64,000 bases of DNA from an uncultured Pantoea sp. (GCA_913778495.1 CAJYVD010000013.1:124001-188000), one strand, 5' to 3'. Positions 47,462 to 57,175 are shown, counted from the stretch's first letter. A program made the numbers and translations. Notes: a model not told the origin generated them from the sequence alone.

Positions 47462-48370
47462 TTAACGGTCTTTCGGGTCGAGGGCGTCACGCAGGCCATC
47501 GCCGATAAAGTTGAAACAGAACAGCGTCACGACCAGGAAGCCGGCCGGGAACATCAGCAGCCACGGTGACACTTCCATCGAGTTGGCCCCATCGCTTAAC
47601 AGCGCGCCCCAGCTACTCAACGGCTCTTGGGTGCCCAATCCGAGGAAGCTCAGGAATGATTCAAACAGGATCATGCTGGGCACCAGCAGTGAGGCATACA
47701 CCACCACCACCCCTAACACGTTAGGGACAATGTGGCGCAGCACGATGTTACGCGTGGATACACCGCCAACCTGTGCCGCTTCAATAAACTCTTTGCGTTT
47801 TAATCCCAGCGTCTGGCCGCGGACAATACGCGCCATATCCAGCCATGACACCATGCCGATGGCCACGAAAATCAGCAGAATATTGCGGCCAAAAAAGGTC
47901 ACCAGCAAAATCACAAAGAACATAAACGGGAATGAGTTCAGGATTTCCAGGATGCGCATCATCACCGAGTCCACTTTTCCGCCCAGATAGCCGGCCAGCG
48001 AACCGTATAGGGTGCCCAACAGCACGGCAATCAGTGCGGATGCGACACCGACCATCAGCGAAATGCGCCCGCCAATCGCCACGCGCACCAGCAAGTCGCG
48101 TCCCGAAGAGTCGGTGCCAAACCAGTGGCCCGAACTGGTATCCGGCGGTGCGGACATCATTGCCCAATCGGTATCGTCATATTTGAACTGCGCCAGCATC
48201 GGCGCAAACACCACAAACAGGGTGATCAACAGCAGCACCAGCAGGCTGATTAGCGCGGCGCGGTTATGGATGAAGCGACGGCGCGCATCCTGCCACAGGC
48301 TGCGCCCTTCGACGTCCAGTTTTTCGCTGAAGGCTTCCAGAGCGTCGCTGTTTTTCTTACTTAACATCAT
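47462..48370 (-). CDS. oppC: Oligopeptide ABC transporter permease OppC
   Basis: The 302-residue permease begins MMLSKKNSDALEAFSEKLDV as in E. coli OppC and has about six helices and the EAA loop (EFIEAAQVGGVSTRNIVLRH). I chose ATG 48370 because E. coli starts there and GGAGCTCGCCC stands upstream. It lies 15 bases after the oppB stop. Confidence 0.96.
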   Translation of the reverse strand: MMLSKKNSDALEAFSEKLDVEGRSLWQDARRRFIHNRAALISLLVLLLITLFVVFAPMLAQFKYDDTDWAMMSAPPDTSSGHWFGTDSSGRDLLVRVAIGGRISLMVGVASALIAVLLGTLYGSLAGYLGGKVDSVMMRILEILNSFPFMFFVILLVTFFGRNILLIFVAIGMVSWLDMARIVRGQTLGLKRKEFIEAAQVGGVSTRNIVLRHIVPNVLGVVVVYASLLVPSMILFESFLSFLGLGTQEPLSSWGALLSDGANSMEVSPWLLMFPAGFLVVTLFCFNFIGDGLRDALDPKDR

Positions 48371-48385
48371 GGGCGAGCTCCACAA

Positions 48386-49306
48386 TCAGTAACGGATTTT
48401 CGGATCGATAACGGCATACAGCACATCAACAATCGCATTGAATAAAATAGTGAGCACACCCACCAGAATGGTGAGGCTCATGACCAGGGAGTAGTCACGG
48501 TTCAGCGCACCGTTTACAAACAGTTGGCCGATGCCAGGCAGTCCATAAATGGATTCAATCACCATAGAGCCGGTGATAATGCCCACGAAAGCCGGCCCCA
48601 TGTAGGACAGCACCGGCAGCATGGCGGGTTTAAGCGCGTGACGCAGCACAATGCGGCGTAGCGGTAAGCCTTTCGCGCGCGCGGTGCGAATGAAGTTTGA
48701 GTGCATGACCTCAATCATTGAGCCACGCGTGATGCGCGCGATACTGGCAATGTAGGCCAGCGACAGCGCTACCATTGGCAGCAGCATATAGTTCCACTGC
48801 CCACCGTTCCAGCCGCCACCGGGTAGCCAACGTAGCGTGATGGCAAACACCAACACCAGCAGCGGTGCCACCACAAAGCTGGGAATGACCACCCCGGTCA
48901 TCGCCACCCCCATCACCGCATAATCCCATAAGCTGTTCTGCTTCAGCGCAGCAATCACGCCCGCCGTGACGCCCAGCACCACCGCTAAAAAGAACGCCGC
49001 CAGGCCTAGCTTGGCCGAAACGGGGAAGGCGTGGCCCACCAGATAGTTAACCGAATAGTCTTTGTACTTAAACGATGGGCCAAAATCGCCATGGGCCAGC
49101 TGCACCAGATAGCTCAGGTACTGCTTACCAATCGGATCGTTTAAATGGTATTTGGCTTCAATGTTCGCCATAACTTCCGGCGCCAGCGTACGTTCGCCGG
49201 TAAACGGGCTGCCGGGTGCGAGACGCATCATGAAGAAGGAGATGGTGATCAAGATGAAGAGCGTTGGGATAGCTTCCAGGAGCCGCCGCAGAATAAATTT
49301 TAACAT
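48386..49306 (-). CDS. oppB: Oligopeptide ABC transporter permease OppB
   Basis: The 306-residue inner-membrane permease starts MLKFILRRLLEAIPTLFILI and carries the EAA segment (RTARAKGLPLRRIVLRHALK). It lies 81 bases downstream of oppA, beyond a terminator-like hairpin that may reduce read-through so that binding protein exceeds permease. Confidence 0.96.
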   Translation of the reverse strand: MLKFILRRLLEAIPTLFILITISFFMMRLAPGSPFTGERTLAPEVMANIEAKYHLNDPIGKQYLSYLVQLAHGDFGPSFKYKDYSVNYLVGHAFPVSAKLGLAAFFLAVVLGVTAGVIAALKQNSLWDYAVMGVAMTGVVIPSFVVAPLLVLVFAITLRWLPGGGWNGGQWNYMLLPMVALSLAYIASIARITRGSMIEVMHSNFIRTARAKGLPLRRIVLRHALKPAMLPVLSYMGPAFVGIITGSMVIESIYGLPGIGQLFVNGALNRDYSLVMSLTILVGVLTILFNAIVDVLYAVIDPKIRY

Positions 49307-49340
49307 TGCCGTACCTATCAGGCTGTTGCTTCACAAAGTC

Positions 49341-49365
49341 AAAAAGGCGGCGCCGCAGCGCCGCC
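49341..49365 (-). terminator. Attenuating terminator between oppA and oppB
   Basis: GGCGGCGC and GCGCCGCC (49346-49353, 49358-49365) form an 8-bp stem with a 4-base loop; five T residues follow on the minus strand. Confidence 0.8.
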
Positions 49366-49387
49366 ACTGTCGATAGCCTGAGTGCTA

Positions 49388-51028
49388 TTAGTGTTTAATG
49401 ATATACAGGTTTTTATCGAGGGTTTTATCCAGTGGATCGTTACCGGTGTAACCGCCAACGTAAGGTTTCACCAGACGCGCGTTCACGTAGTAATAAACCG
49501 GCACGATCGCGCTGTCTTTATCCAGGATTTGCTCAGCTTTGTTGTAGTCCGCTGCACGCGCCTTATCATCCGCGGCTTTGATTGCGTCTTTGATCACCTG
49601 ATCAAAATCGGCGCTCTTATAGTGTGCGGTGTTACTGCTGCTGTTGGTCAGCATCGTATTCAGGAACGACGTTGGTTCGTTATAGTCTGCACACCAAGCC
49701 GCGCGCGACACGTCAAAATTGCCCTGATGACGCGTATCAAGGAAGGTTTTCCACTCCTGGTTTTCCAGCTTGATGTTCACGCCGATGTTTTTCTTCCAGA
49801 TCGACGCGGCAGCGATCGCCAACTTTTTGTGCAGATCGGAGGTGTTGTACAGCAAGTTAAAGGTCAACGGTTTATCCGCGGTGTAACCGGCTTCGGCCAG
49901 CAGTTTTTTGGCCTCCGCGTTACGCTTGTTCTGATCCCATTTGAACCAGTCTGGCGGCAGCAGCTCCATACCGTCGGTGGCTGGTGGGGTGTAGCTATAG
50001 GCTGGCAGCTGACCCTGCGCCAACACTTTGTTTACCATGATATCGCGATCCAGGCCCAGTTTCAGCGCAGTACGCACGCGCACATCGGTAAACGGCGCTT
50101 TCTGGTTGTTGATTTCGTAGTAATAGGTGCACAGATACGGCTTCACCATCAGCTCTTTGCCGTTGTCACGCTGCAGCTTTTTGAACAGCTCAATCGGCAT
50201 GTTGTTGTAGGTGATATCGCTGCCGTTCTGCGAGAAGTAGCGGTTTACGTCGCTAACTTCGGAGTTGATAGGCAGGAACGTCACCTTGTTCAGCACCGTG
50301 TGTTCGTTATCCCAATACTCTGGGTTGCGCACCAGCGTGACGCGTTCGTTGATCACGTGCGATTCCAGCTTGAAGGCGCCGTTACCGACCCAGTTCTGCG
50401 GCTGGGTCCACTGCTCGCCGAATTTCTCAATGGCAGGTTTGTAGACCGGCGACATCACGGCGTTGATCAGCAGCTTATCAAAGTAAGGCACGGGCTCGCT
50501 CAGCGTGACCTGCAGGGTATGGTCGTCCAGCGCTTTCACGCCCAGATCAGAGGTTGGCTTTTTACCGGCGATGATGTCATCGACATTTTCAATGTGGCCA
50601 TACTGCGGATAGCTGGCGTACGGCGAGGCGGTTTTCGGATCCACCAGACGCTCCCAGCTATAAACGAAGTCTTGGGCGGTCACTGGCTCACCGTTCGACC
50701 ATTTGGCATTTTTACGTAGATGGAAAGTCCAGACTTTAAAATCTTTGTTTTCCCAGCTTTCCGCCACGCCCGGCACCGGCTTGCCGCTCGCGTCGCTGAC
50801 AATCAACCCTTCATACAGATCGCGGGCAATGTTGTCTTCCGGCACGCCTTCGATTTTATGGGGATCAAGAGACTGTACTTCGTCGCCGTTACCGCGCACC
50901 AGTTCTTGTTTAGCGTCGAGCTGTACGCCGGCCGGAACTGTTGCTGCAAACGCGGCGTTCCCTGCCAGCGCGCCGATTGCTGCCAATACGCCTGCGGCAA
51001 TCAGGCTTTTTTTCGTGATGTTGTTCAT
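49388..51028 (-). CDS. oppA: Periplasmic oligopeptide-binding protein OppA (copy 1)
   Basis: OppA binds 2-5-residue peptides in the periplasm. The 546-residue precursor has a signal peptide cut after AAFA (residue 28), followed by family text: QLDAKQELVRGNGDEVQSLD, DPHKIEGVPE, GNGAFKLESHV and HQGNFDVSRAAWCADYNEP. GGAG lies 7 bases before the ATG. It is the nearer of two tandem oppA genes and immediately precedes oppBCDF. Confidence 0.95.
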   Translation of the reverse strand: MNNITKKSLIAAGVLAAIGALAGNAAFAATVPAGVQLDAKQELVRGNGDEVQSLDPHKIEGVPEDNIARDLYEGLIVSDASGKPVPGVAESWENKDFKVWTFHLRKNAKWSNGEPVTAQDFVYSWERLVDPKTASPYASYPQYGHIENVDDIIAGKKPTSDLGVKALDDHTLQVTLSEPVPYFDKLLINAVMSPVYKPAIEKFGEQWTQPQNWVGNGAFKLESHVINERVTLVRNPEYWDNEHTVLNKVTFLPINSEVSDVNRYFSQNGSDITYNNMPIELFKKLQRDNGKELMVKPYLCTYYYEINNQKAPFTDVRVRTALKLGLDRDIMVNKVLAQGQLPAYSYTPPATDGMELLPPDWFKWDQNKRNAEAKKLLAEAGYTADKPLTFNLLYNTSDLHKKLAIAAASIWKKNIGVNIKLENQEWKTFLDTRHQGNFDVSRAAWCADYNEPTSFLNTMLTNSSSNTAHYKSADFDQVIKDAIKAADDKARAADYNKAEQILDKDSAIVPVYYYVNARLVKPYVGGYTGNDPLDKTLDKNLYIIKH

Positions 51029-51185
51029 TATTACGCTCCAGTTTTATTATCGTCACCGGGTCAGCAGACTGCCCGGCGTACCCTGTATGGGCGATCTCCG
51101 CCTGTCTACTCGAAGATCACATTCACCCCTCAGGGTTTACCACGGTCGTGGCGCGCCCGACTGTAGCGCCGGTACGCGCCATGAC

Positions 51186-52820
51186 TCAATGTTTCTTTAT
51201 GTAATAATATTTCAAGCCAATCAGATCCTGCGGATCCTTACCGGTAAAGCCCCCTACCCACGGTTTTACTAAGCGTACGCTGACGCGGTAGTAGACCGGA
51301 ATAATCGCAGAGTCGCGATCCAACTGCGCTTCGGCTTGCTGATATAAGCGGGCACGCTCACCCTCATCCGCGGTTGTCAGCGTGGTGCGCATCACCTTGT
51401 CGAACGCTTCGCTCTTATAGAATGCCGTGTTGGTGGAAGAATCACTCAGCAGCATATTCAGGAAGGTTGAGGGTTCGTTGTAGTCCGAGCACCACGTGGC
51501 GCGCACCACGTCATACTGCGCTTGATGGCGCGTTTCCAGCAGCGTTTTCCACTCCTGGTTTTCCAGTGACACCTGGGCGCTCAGATTTTTCTGCCACATT
51601 GAGGCGGCCGCGATCGCCTGGCGTTTATTCTGCTCAGAGGTGTTATAGAGCAGCGTGAAACGCAGTGGATGTTGGCTATCAAATCCGGCTTCCGCCAGCA
51701 ATTTACGGGCGGCAGTGTTACGTTGCGCCTGCGTTTGCTGCGCCCAATCGGGTTCAGACGGCACAATGCCATGGGTAAACGGTGGCGTCAGGCTATAGGC
51801 GGGAATCTGCCCTTGCGCCATGATTTTGTTCGCTATGACGTCGCGATCGAGACTCATTTTTAGCGCCGCACGCACGCGCGCGTCGGTAAAGGGGGCTTTT
51901 TTGTTGTTGATTTCGTAATAGAAGGTGCAAAGCAGCGGGCTGACTTTGACTTGCTCTCCCAAATCCTGCTGCAGCTTTTTGAACAAATCGGGCGGCACGA
52001 CGCTGTTAGTCATATCACTGCCGCCGCTGCGATAGCGATTCACGTCACCGTTTTCTGAGGTTAATGCCAGTATCACGGCTTCATCGATAACCGTGTGTCC
52101 ATTATCCCAATAGTGCGGATTGCGCTTGAGAACGATTTTTTCGTTCACCACCCAGTCGCTCAGCGTATAGGCACCGTTGCCGATAAAATGCTGCGGCTGA
52201 GTCCACTGATCGCCCCATTTTTCCACGGCGCGACGGTACACCGGCTTCAGCGAGGTGTGGGCCAGCATGTCGATAAAATAAGGTACCGGTTCAGAGAGCG
52301 TGATCTGCAGATGCCGGTCGTCCAGCGCTTTCACGCCTAACGCGTCTGGGGCCGCTTTCCCCGCCAGCACGGCGTCAGCATTGCTGATGTGCGCAGCCTG
52401 CAAATAACTGGCGTACGGTGAGGCGGTCTTAGGATCGGCTAAGCGCTGCCAGCTGTAGACGAAATCTTGAGCGGTGACCGGATCGCCATTACTCCATCGC
52501 GCATCGTCCCGTAAGGTAAATGTCCACACCCGGCCATCCGTGTTTTGCCAGCTACTCGCCACACCGGGAACGCGCTGGCCGCTGTTGTCGGTTTCAACTA
52601 ATCCTTCGAGAAGGTTACGGATAACGTTCGATTCGGGTACGCCTTCCACTTTCTGCGGATCCAGCGAAGAAACTTCGCTGCCGTTATTGATCACGATACG
52701 CTGAGATGCCGCCAGAACCGTTCCCGCTGGCACCTCTGCTGCATAACCTGAAGAAAAACTGCCCATGATGCAAAGCGCTAGCGTGGTGCGCGTAAACATG
52801 TTCGCTACCGTGTATTTCAT
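51186..52820 (-). CDS. Periplasmic oligopeptide-binding protein OppA paralogue (copy 2)
   Basis: This product is a paralogue of the neighbouring OppA: same length (about 544 residues) and the same blocks (SLDPQKVEGVPE, DDARWSNGDPVTAQDFVYSW, GNGAYTLSDWVVNEKI, RATWCSDYNEPSTFLNMLLS). Its signal peptide is shorter and ends SGYA. It is likely a second peptide-binding protein feeding OppBCDF. The ATG 52820 is the simple start; a TTG 6 bases earlier has a better-spaced AAGG site and would add 2 residues. A duplicated oppA is not present in E. coli. Confidence 0.92.
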   Translation of the reverse strand: MKYTVANMFTRTTLALCIMGSFSSGYAAEVPAGTVLAASQRIVINNGSEVSSLDPQKVEGVPESNVIRNLLEGLVETDNSGQRVPGVASSWQNTDGRVWTFTLRDDARWSNGDPVTAQDFVYSWQRLADPKTASPYASYLQAAHISNADAVLAGKAAPDALGVKALDDRHLQITLSEPVPYFIDMLAHTSLKPVYRRAVEKWGDQWTQPQHFIGNGAYTLSDWVVNEKIVLKRNPHYWDNGHTVIDEAVILALTSENGDVNRYRSGGSDMTNSVVPPDLFKKLQQDLGEQVKVSPLLCTFYYEINNKKAPFTDARVRAALKMSLDRDVIANKIMAQGQIPAYSLTPPFTHGIVPSEPDWAQQTQAQRNTAARKLLAEAGFDSQHPLRFTLLYNTSEQNKRQAIAAASMWQKNLSAQVSLENQEWKTLLETRHQAQYDVVRATWCSDYNEPSTFLNMLLSDSSTNTAFYKSEAFDKVMRTTLTTADEGERARLYQQAEAQLDRDSAIIPVYYRVSVRLVKPWVGGFTGKDPQDLIGLKYYYIKKH

Positions 52821-53211
52821 CGACAATTATTACCTTATCCATTTACCTGGTAGCCAATAAGCAAAATGCATACACATTTGTCGCTAACAGATGAAAAATT
52901 TACGGTGTGGCGAAAATTATCAGAAGCCGTAAGCCTGCGCCAAAATAAAACCGCAAAATGTTATCTATTTCTCTTTTATCACGTAAAAGCGGCAGGTTAA
53001 AGCGTTAATTTTTTGACAAAAAAAACGAATAAGCCAATGAATAAAAAAGATAAAAAAGAGATTTTGCGCATGAAAGCATCATTTGATTGCAGCAGACCTT
53101 CCTTTATGCAAAAAATGCTAAAAAAATTCCGCAATCAGGAATAAAAAACGGGAAACCAGCAGATAAGCACGCGTTGGCACTAGAGGGTGCAACATAACCA
53201 GAGGTTAATAC

Positions 53212-53227
53212 TGTGACAATTATCACA
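53212..53227. promoter_or_regulatory. CRP-type box upstream of the oppA genes
   Basis: TGTGACAATTATCACA is a perfect TGTGAn6TCACA motif. It lies about 392 bases before the first oppA gene. Confidence 0.68.
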
Positions 53228-53310
53228 TTTAAATAGCACCCAAGACGAATGCACTGCAAATCAGTAGTGAAAGTGATGATGGGCGAGTGCTGTTAAGTCA
53301 GATGAATGAT

Positions 53311-53359
53311 TTCACCAAATTAGTGCGATTGCACCACCACAATGCACTAATTTGGTTCA
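53311..53359. promoter_or_regulatory. Pair of NtrC-like sites, also a long inverted repeat
   Basis: TTCACCAAATTAGTGCG (53311-53327) and TGCACTAATTTGGTTCA (53343-53359) each fit the TGCAC-n7-GTGCA layout of NtrC sites, and their centres are 32 bp apart, about three helical turns. The arms CCAAATTAGTGC and GCACTAATTTGG (53315-53326, 53344-53355) are also a perfect inverted repeat, so a terminator role for ychE is an alternative. No clean sigma-54 promoter was found nearby. Confidence 0.4.
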
Positions 53360-53362
53360 ACA

Positions 53363-53375
53363 GCCGTTTAGCGGC
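53363..53375 (-). terminator. Small hairpin downstream of ychE
   Basis: On the minus strand GCCG-ctaaa-CGGC is followed by TGTT, 16 bases after the ychE stop; weak. Confidence 0.4.
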
Positions 53376-53390
53376 GTGAAATAAGAGCGG

Positions 53391-54038
53391 CTAATTTAGC
53401 AAACCGGGGAAAATGGCTTTAATGCCGGTAACGACAAATTCAATGCCCAGTGCCATCAGCAGTAATCCCATAATACGCGTGACCACGTTGATGCCGGTTT
53501 GCCCCAATACCCTCACCATTAGCGGCGCGGCGCGAAATAGCAGCCAGCAACAAAAGGCAAACAGTGCTATCGCTAAAGAAAAACCGAGTAGATTTGGCCA
53601 GCTATGATAGCGGGTGCTCCAGACAATCGTTGAACTGATCGCACCCGGTCCCGCCATCAAAGGCAGCGCGAGCGGCACAACGCCAATGCTTTCACGGATT
53701 GCCGTTTCTGACTTCTCCTGCTTGTTTTGTTTATCCTCACCTAACTTGCCGCTGATCATCGACATCGCGATAGTGACCACCAGAATGCCTCCGGCAATAC
53801 GGAAAGAGTCGATGGAGATACCAAATAAATGCAGGATCGCATCCCCCAAAAACAGCGAGGTCCAGAGGATAATTGCCACGGCAAGGTTGGCCGTCAGATT
53901 GGTTTTATTGCGCTCTGCCGGCGGCTGATAGCTGGTCATGCTGATAAAAACAGGGATGATCCCCACGGGATTTACCAGCGCAAACAGGCCGACAAAAAAT
54001 TTAATATAGCCGGAAAGATCGAGTAGCACAGGGTTCAC
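53391..54038 (-). CDS. ychE: MarC-family integral membrane protein YchE
   Basis: The 215-residue protein has six hydrophobic segments and MarC/YchE text: FVGLFALVNPVGIIPVFISM near residue 15 and PLALPLMAGPGAISSTIVW near 125. Function is unknown. The start is GTG at 54038 (GGAG 7 bases before). It is divergent from adhE, as in E. coli. Confidence 0.93.
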   Translation of the reverse strand: MNPVLLDLSGYIKFFVGLFALVNPVGIIPVFISMTSYQPPAERNKTNLTANLAVAIILWTSLFLGDAILHLFGISIDSFRIAGGILVVTIAMSMISGKLGEDKQNKQEKSETAIRESIGVVPLALPLMAGPGAISSTIVWSTRYHSWPNLLGFSLAIALFAFCCWLLFRAAPLMVRVLGQTGINVVTRIMGLLLMALGIEFVVTGIKAIFPGLLN

Positions 54039-54459
54039 AGCAGGCTCCAGAGAGGATAAAAAAATCGCGCATAATGTAGTGTAAATGACGCGTTAAAGAC
54101 AGGCGTCATAACAGAAAGTTTCTCTGCTTTGAGGATCATACCGCAGCATTTTACACCCATTGTTTAACTCATCGCCCTTTTCACGTCTCCACATCCCGTT
54201 GTTCATGGTTAAGCGTGCGGTAACGCGAGTAACAAAAGCGGCACCAAACCCGACAGTCCCGCGTGAGGTTGATCTGTATCAAAAATCACCACCCTGCTCA
54301 GGTTTACTCTTGGTTCATCAACCTGATGCCTCGTGCAACAGCCACAAGTTTAGCAAACCCTTTTATTAAGCCTTGGCCTGCATGCGGTTACCGCTACGCC
54401 TGCCAGACGCCAACCGCAGGCGGCTTAGAAAAAGTGTTTAAATTTCTCAGGAGAATATT
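54039..54459. other. adhE upstream regulatory region
   Basis: These 421 bases between ychE and adhE have no supported gene. They contain a perfect FNR-type box and the adhE leader. Confidence 0.6.
54269..54282. promoter_or_regulatory. FNR-type box upstream of adhE
   Basis: TTGATCTGTATCAA is a perfect TTGATnnnnATCAA motif, 178 bases before the adhE start. Confidence 0.6.
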
Positions 54460-57129
54460 ATGGCCGTTACCACTGTTGCGGAACTGAATGCCTTGGTCGA
54501 ACGGGTAAAAAAGGCGCAGCGCGCTTACGCCCAATTTAGCCAGGAACAAGTTGATGCCATTTTTCGCGCCGCCGCGCTTGCCGCTGCCGATGCGCGTATC
54601 CCGCTGGCGAAAATGGCGGTTGCAGAGTCAGGCATGGGCGTGGTGGAGGACAAAGTGATTAAAAATCATTTTGCGTCCGAGTATATCTACAACGCTTACA
54701 AGGATGAAAAAACCTGTGGCGAATTGAGCCGGGATGAGACCTTCGGCACGATTACCATTGCTGAGCCGATTGGCTTGATTTGCGGGATTGTGCCTACGAC
54801 CAATCCCACTTCAACCGCTATTTTCAAAGCGCTTATCAGCCTGAAGACGCGCAACGGCATCATCTTCTCACCGCACCCGCGCGCCAAAGACGCCACCAAT
54901 AAAGCCGCGGATATCGTGTTACAAGCCGCCATCGCTGCGGGCGCGCCCAAAGATATCATCGGTTGGATTGATGCGCCGTCGGTGGAACTCTCAAATCAGT
55001 TAATGCATCACCCGGATATCAACCTGATTCTCGCCACTGGCGGGCCCGGCATGGTAAAAGCGGCCTACAGTTCTGGCAAACCGGCCATCGGCGTGGGTGC
55101 AGGCAACACGCCGGTGGTGATCGATGAGACAGCCGACATTAAACGCGCGGTGGCGTCGATTTTGATGTCAAAAACGTTCGACAATGGCGTCATCTGCGCC
55201 TCTGAACAGTCGGTGATTGTCGTCGATGCGGTCTACGATGCCGTACGCGCGCGCTTTGCCAGCCACGGCGGGTATCTTCTTCAGGGCGCAGAACGCAAAG
55301 CTGTGCAGGACATTATTCTGAAAAACGGTGCGCTGAACGCGGCCATTGTCGGTCAGTCCGCCGTCGACATTGCCAACATGGCGGGTCTGCAGGTGCCAGT
55401 CAGCACGAAAATTTTGATTGGTGAAGTGGAACGGGTCGATGCGTCAGAGCCCTTTGCCCACGAGAAGCTATCACCTACCCTCGCCATGTACCGCGCCAAA
55501 GATTTCCATGATGCCGTGGATAAAGCGGAGAAACTGGTGGCCATGGGCGGCATTGGCCATACCTCCTGCCTGTATACCGACCAGGATAATCAGCAGGCGC
55601 GCATCAACGCCTTTGGCGACAAGATGAAAACCGCCCGCATCCTCATTAACACGCCGGCGTCTCAGGGCGGCATTGGCGATCTCTACAACTTCAAGCTTGC
55701 CCCGTCACTGACGCTGGGCTGCGGCTCCTGGGGCGGGAACTCCATTTCAGAGAACGTTGGGCCTAAGCACCTCATCAACAAAAAAACGGTAGCGATGCGA
55801 GCAGAAAATATGTTGTGGCATAAACTTCCCCGCTCTATTTATTTCCGCCGTGGCGCGCTGCCTATCGCGCTGGAAGAAGTGGCGGCCGATGGCGCCAAAC
55901 GCGCTTTTGTGGTCACCGACCGCTTCCTGTTTAACAACGGTTACGCCGATCGGGTTACGCAGGTGTTGAAAGCACACGGCATTGAAACCGAGGTGTTTTA
56001 CGAAGTCGAAGCGGATCCCACGCTCAGCGTAGTGCGCAAGGGCGCGGAGCAGATGCACAGTTTCAAGCCGGATGTCATCATCGCGCTGGGCGGCGGTTCC
56101 CCGATGGATGCCGCGAAGATCATGTGGGTCATGTACGAACATCCTGAAACCCACTTTGAAGAGCTGGCGCTGCGCTTTATGGATATCCGCAAACGTATCT
56201 ACAAATTCCCAAAAATGGGCGTCAAAGCGCGCCTGGTGGCGATTACTACCACCTCCGGCACCGGTTCGGAAGTGACACCTTTCGCGGTGGTTACAGACGA
56301 TGCCACAGGGCAAAAATACCCGCTGGCCGATTATGCGCTTACGCCGGATATGGCGATTGTGGATGCGAATCTGGTCATGGAGATGCCGCGTTCGCTATGC
56401 GCCTTTGGCGGCCTTGATGCCGTGACGCACGCGCTGGAAGCCTATGTTTCGGTGTTGGCCAATGAGTATTCGGATGGTCAGGCGCTACAGGCTTTGAAAT
56501 TACTGCAAGAAAATCTGCCGGCCAGCTACCGCGACGGCGCGAAAAACCCGGTGGCACGCGAGCGCGTTCACAACGCGGCGACCATTGCCGGCATCGCGTT
56601 TGCCAACGCTTTCCTTGGCGTGTGCCATTCAATGGCCCATAAGCTGGGCTCTGAATTTCACATCCCGCACGGTCTGGCGAACGCCCTGCTGATTGGCAAC
56701 GTCATCCGCTACAACGCCACTGACAACCCGACCAAGCAAACGGCATTCAGCCAATATGACCGCCCGCAGGCGCGACGTCGCTACGGTGAGATCGCGGATC
56801 ATCTTGGATTGACCGCACAAGGGGATCGCACCGCGCAAAAAATCACAAAACTGTTAGCGTGGCTGGATGAAATGAAAACGCAGCTGGGTATACCGAGCTC
56901 GCTGCGCGAGGCAGGCGTACAAGAAGTCGATTTTCTGGCGAAAGTGGATAAGCTGGCTGAAGACGCCTTTGACGATCAGTGCACGGGCGCAAACCCGCGC
57001 TACCCGCTTATCGCCGAACTAAAGCAGATTATGCTGGATACTTTTTACGGCCGCGATTACTGCGAACATGCTGAGACGGCGGCCGAACCCGTGCCCATCA
57101 AAGCGGAGAGAAAGCTGCGTAAAGCGTAA
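54460..57129 (+). CDS. adhE: Bifunctional acetaldehyde/alcohol dehydrogenase
   Basis: AdhE reduces acetyl-CoA to ethanol in fermentation and polymerises into spirosomes. The 889-residue protein has the CoA-acylating aldehyde-dehydrogenase half (catalytic Cys in DNGVICASEQS, near 246) and the iron-dependent alcohol dehydrogenase half (GGGSPMDAAK, GLDAVTHALEAYVS, VCHSMAHKLGSEFHIPHG ligands). TCAGGAGAA lies 6 bases before the ATG. Monocistronic between ychE and tdk. Confidence 0.97.
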   Translation: MAVTTVAELNALVERVKKAQRAYAQFSQEQVDAIFRAAALAAADARIPLAKMAVAESGMGVVEDKVIKNHFASEYIYNAYKDEKTCGELSRDETFGTITIAEPIGLICGIVPTTNPTSTAIFKALISLKTRNGIIFSPHPRAKDATNKAADIVLQAAIAAGAPKDIIGWIDAPSVELSNQLMHHPDINLILATGGPGMVKAAYSSGKPAIGVGAGNTPVVIDETADIKRAVASILMSKTFDNGVICASEQSVIVVDAVYDAVRARFASHGGYLLQGAERKAVQDIILKNGALNAAIVGQSAVDIANMAGLQVPVSTKILIGEVERVDASEPFAHEKLSPTLAMYRAKDFHDAVDKAEKLVAMGGIGHTSCLYTDQDNQQARINAFGDKMKTARILINTPASQGGIGDLYNFKLAPSLTLGCGSWGGNSISENVGPKHLINKKTVAMRAENMLWHKLPRSIYFRRGALPIALEEVAADGAKRAFVVTDRFLFNNGYADRVTQVLKAHGIETEVFYEVEADPTLSVVRKGAEQMHSFKPDVIIALGGGSPMDAAKIMWVMYEHPETHFEELALRFMDIRKRIYKFPKMGVKARLVAITTTSGTGSEVTPFAVVTDDATGQKYPLADYALTPDMAIVDANLVMEMPRSLCAFGGLDAVTHALEAYVSVLANEYSDGQALQALKLLQENLPASYRDGAKNPVARERVHNAATIAGIAFANAFLGVCHSMAHKLGSEFHIPHGLANALLIGNVIRYNATDNPTKQTAFSQYDRPQARRRYGEIADHLGLTAQGDRTAQKITKLLAWLDEMKTQLGIPSSLREAGVQEVDFLAKVDKLAEDAFDDQCTGANPRYPLIAELKQIMLDTFYGRDYCEHAETAAEPVPIKAERKLRKA

Positions 57130-57141
57130 ATTTTACTTATT

Positions 57142-57167
57142 AAAAAACCCGCCTCGGCGGGTTTTTT
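57142..57167. terminator. Bidirectional terminator between adhE and tdk
   Basis: AAAAAACCCGC and GCGGGTTTTTT surround a 4-base loop, giving T-runs on both strands. Confidence 0.93.
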
Positions 57168-57175
57168 GCCGTTCG

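Larger units (their letters stand above)
52821..53390. other. AT-rich opp upstream region
   Basis: These 570 bases carry no convincing gene. A 35-codon frame at 53037 lacks a ribosome site. The region holds a perfect CRP-type box and a paired NtrC-like motif (separate entries), and ends at the ychE stop. Confidence 0.6.

Noticed and set aside
53037-53144. 35-codon lysine-rich frame upstream of oppA
   Set aside because: AT-rich chance frame with no ribosome site or recognisable motif.
53171-53195. Sigma-54-like TGGCAC...TGCA text
   Set aside because: The GG-to-GC spacing is 11 rather than the required 10 bases, and the direction leads away from oppA.
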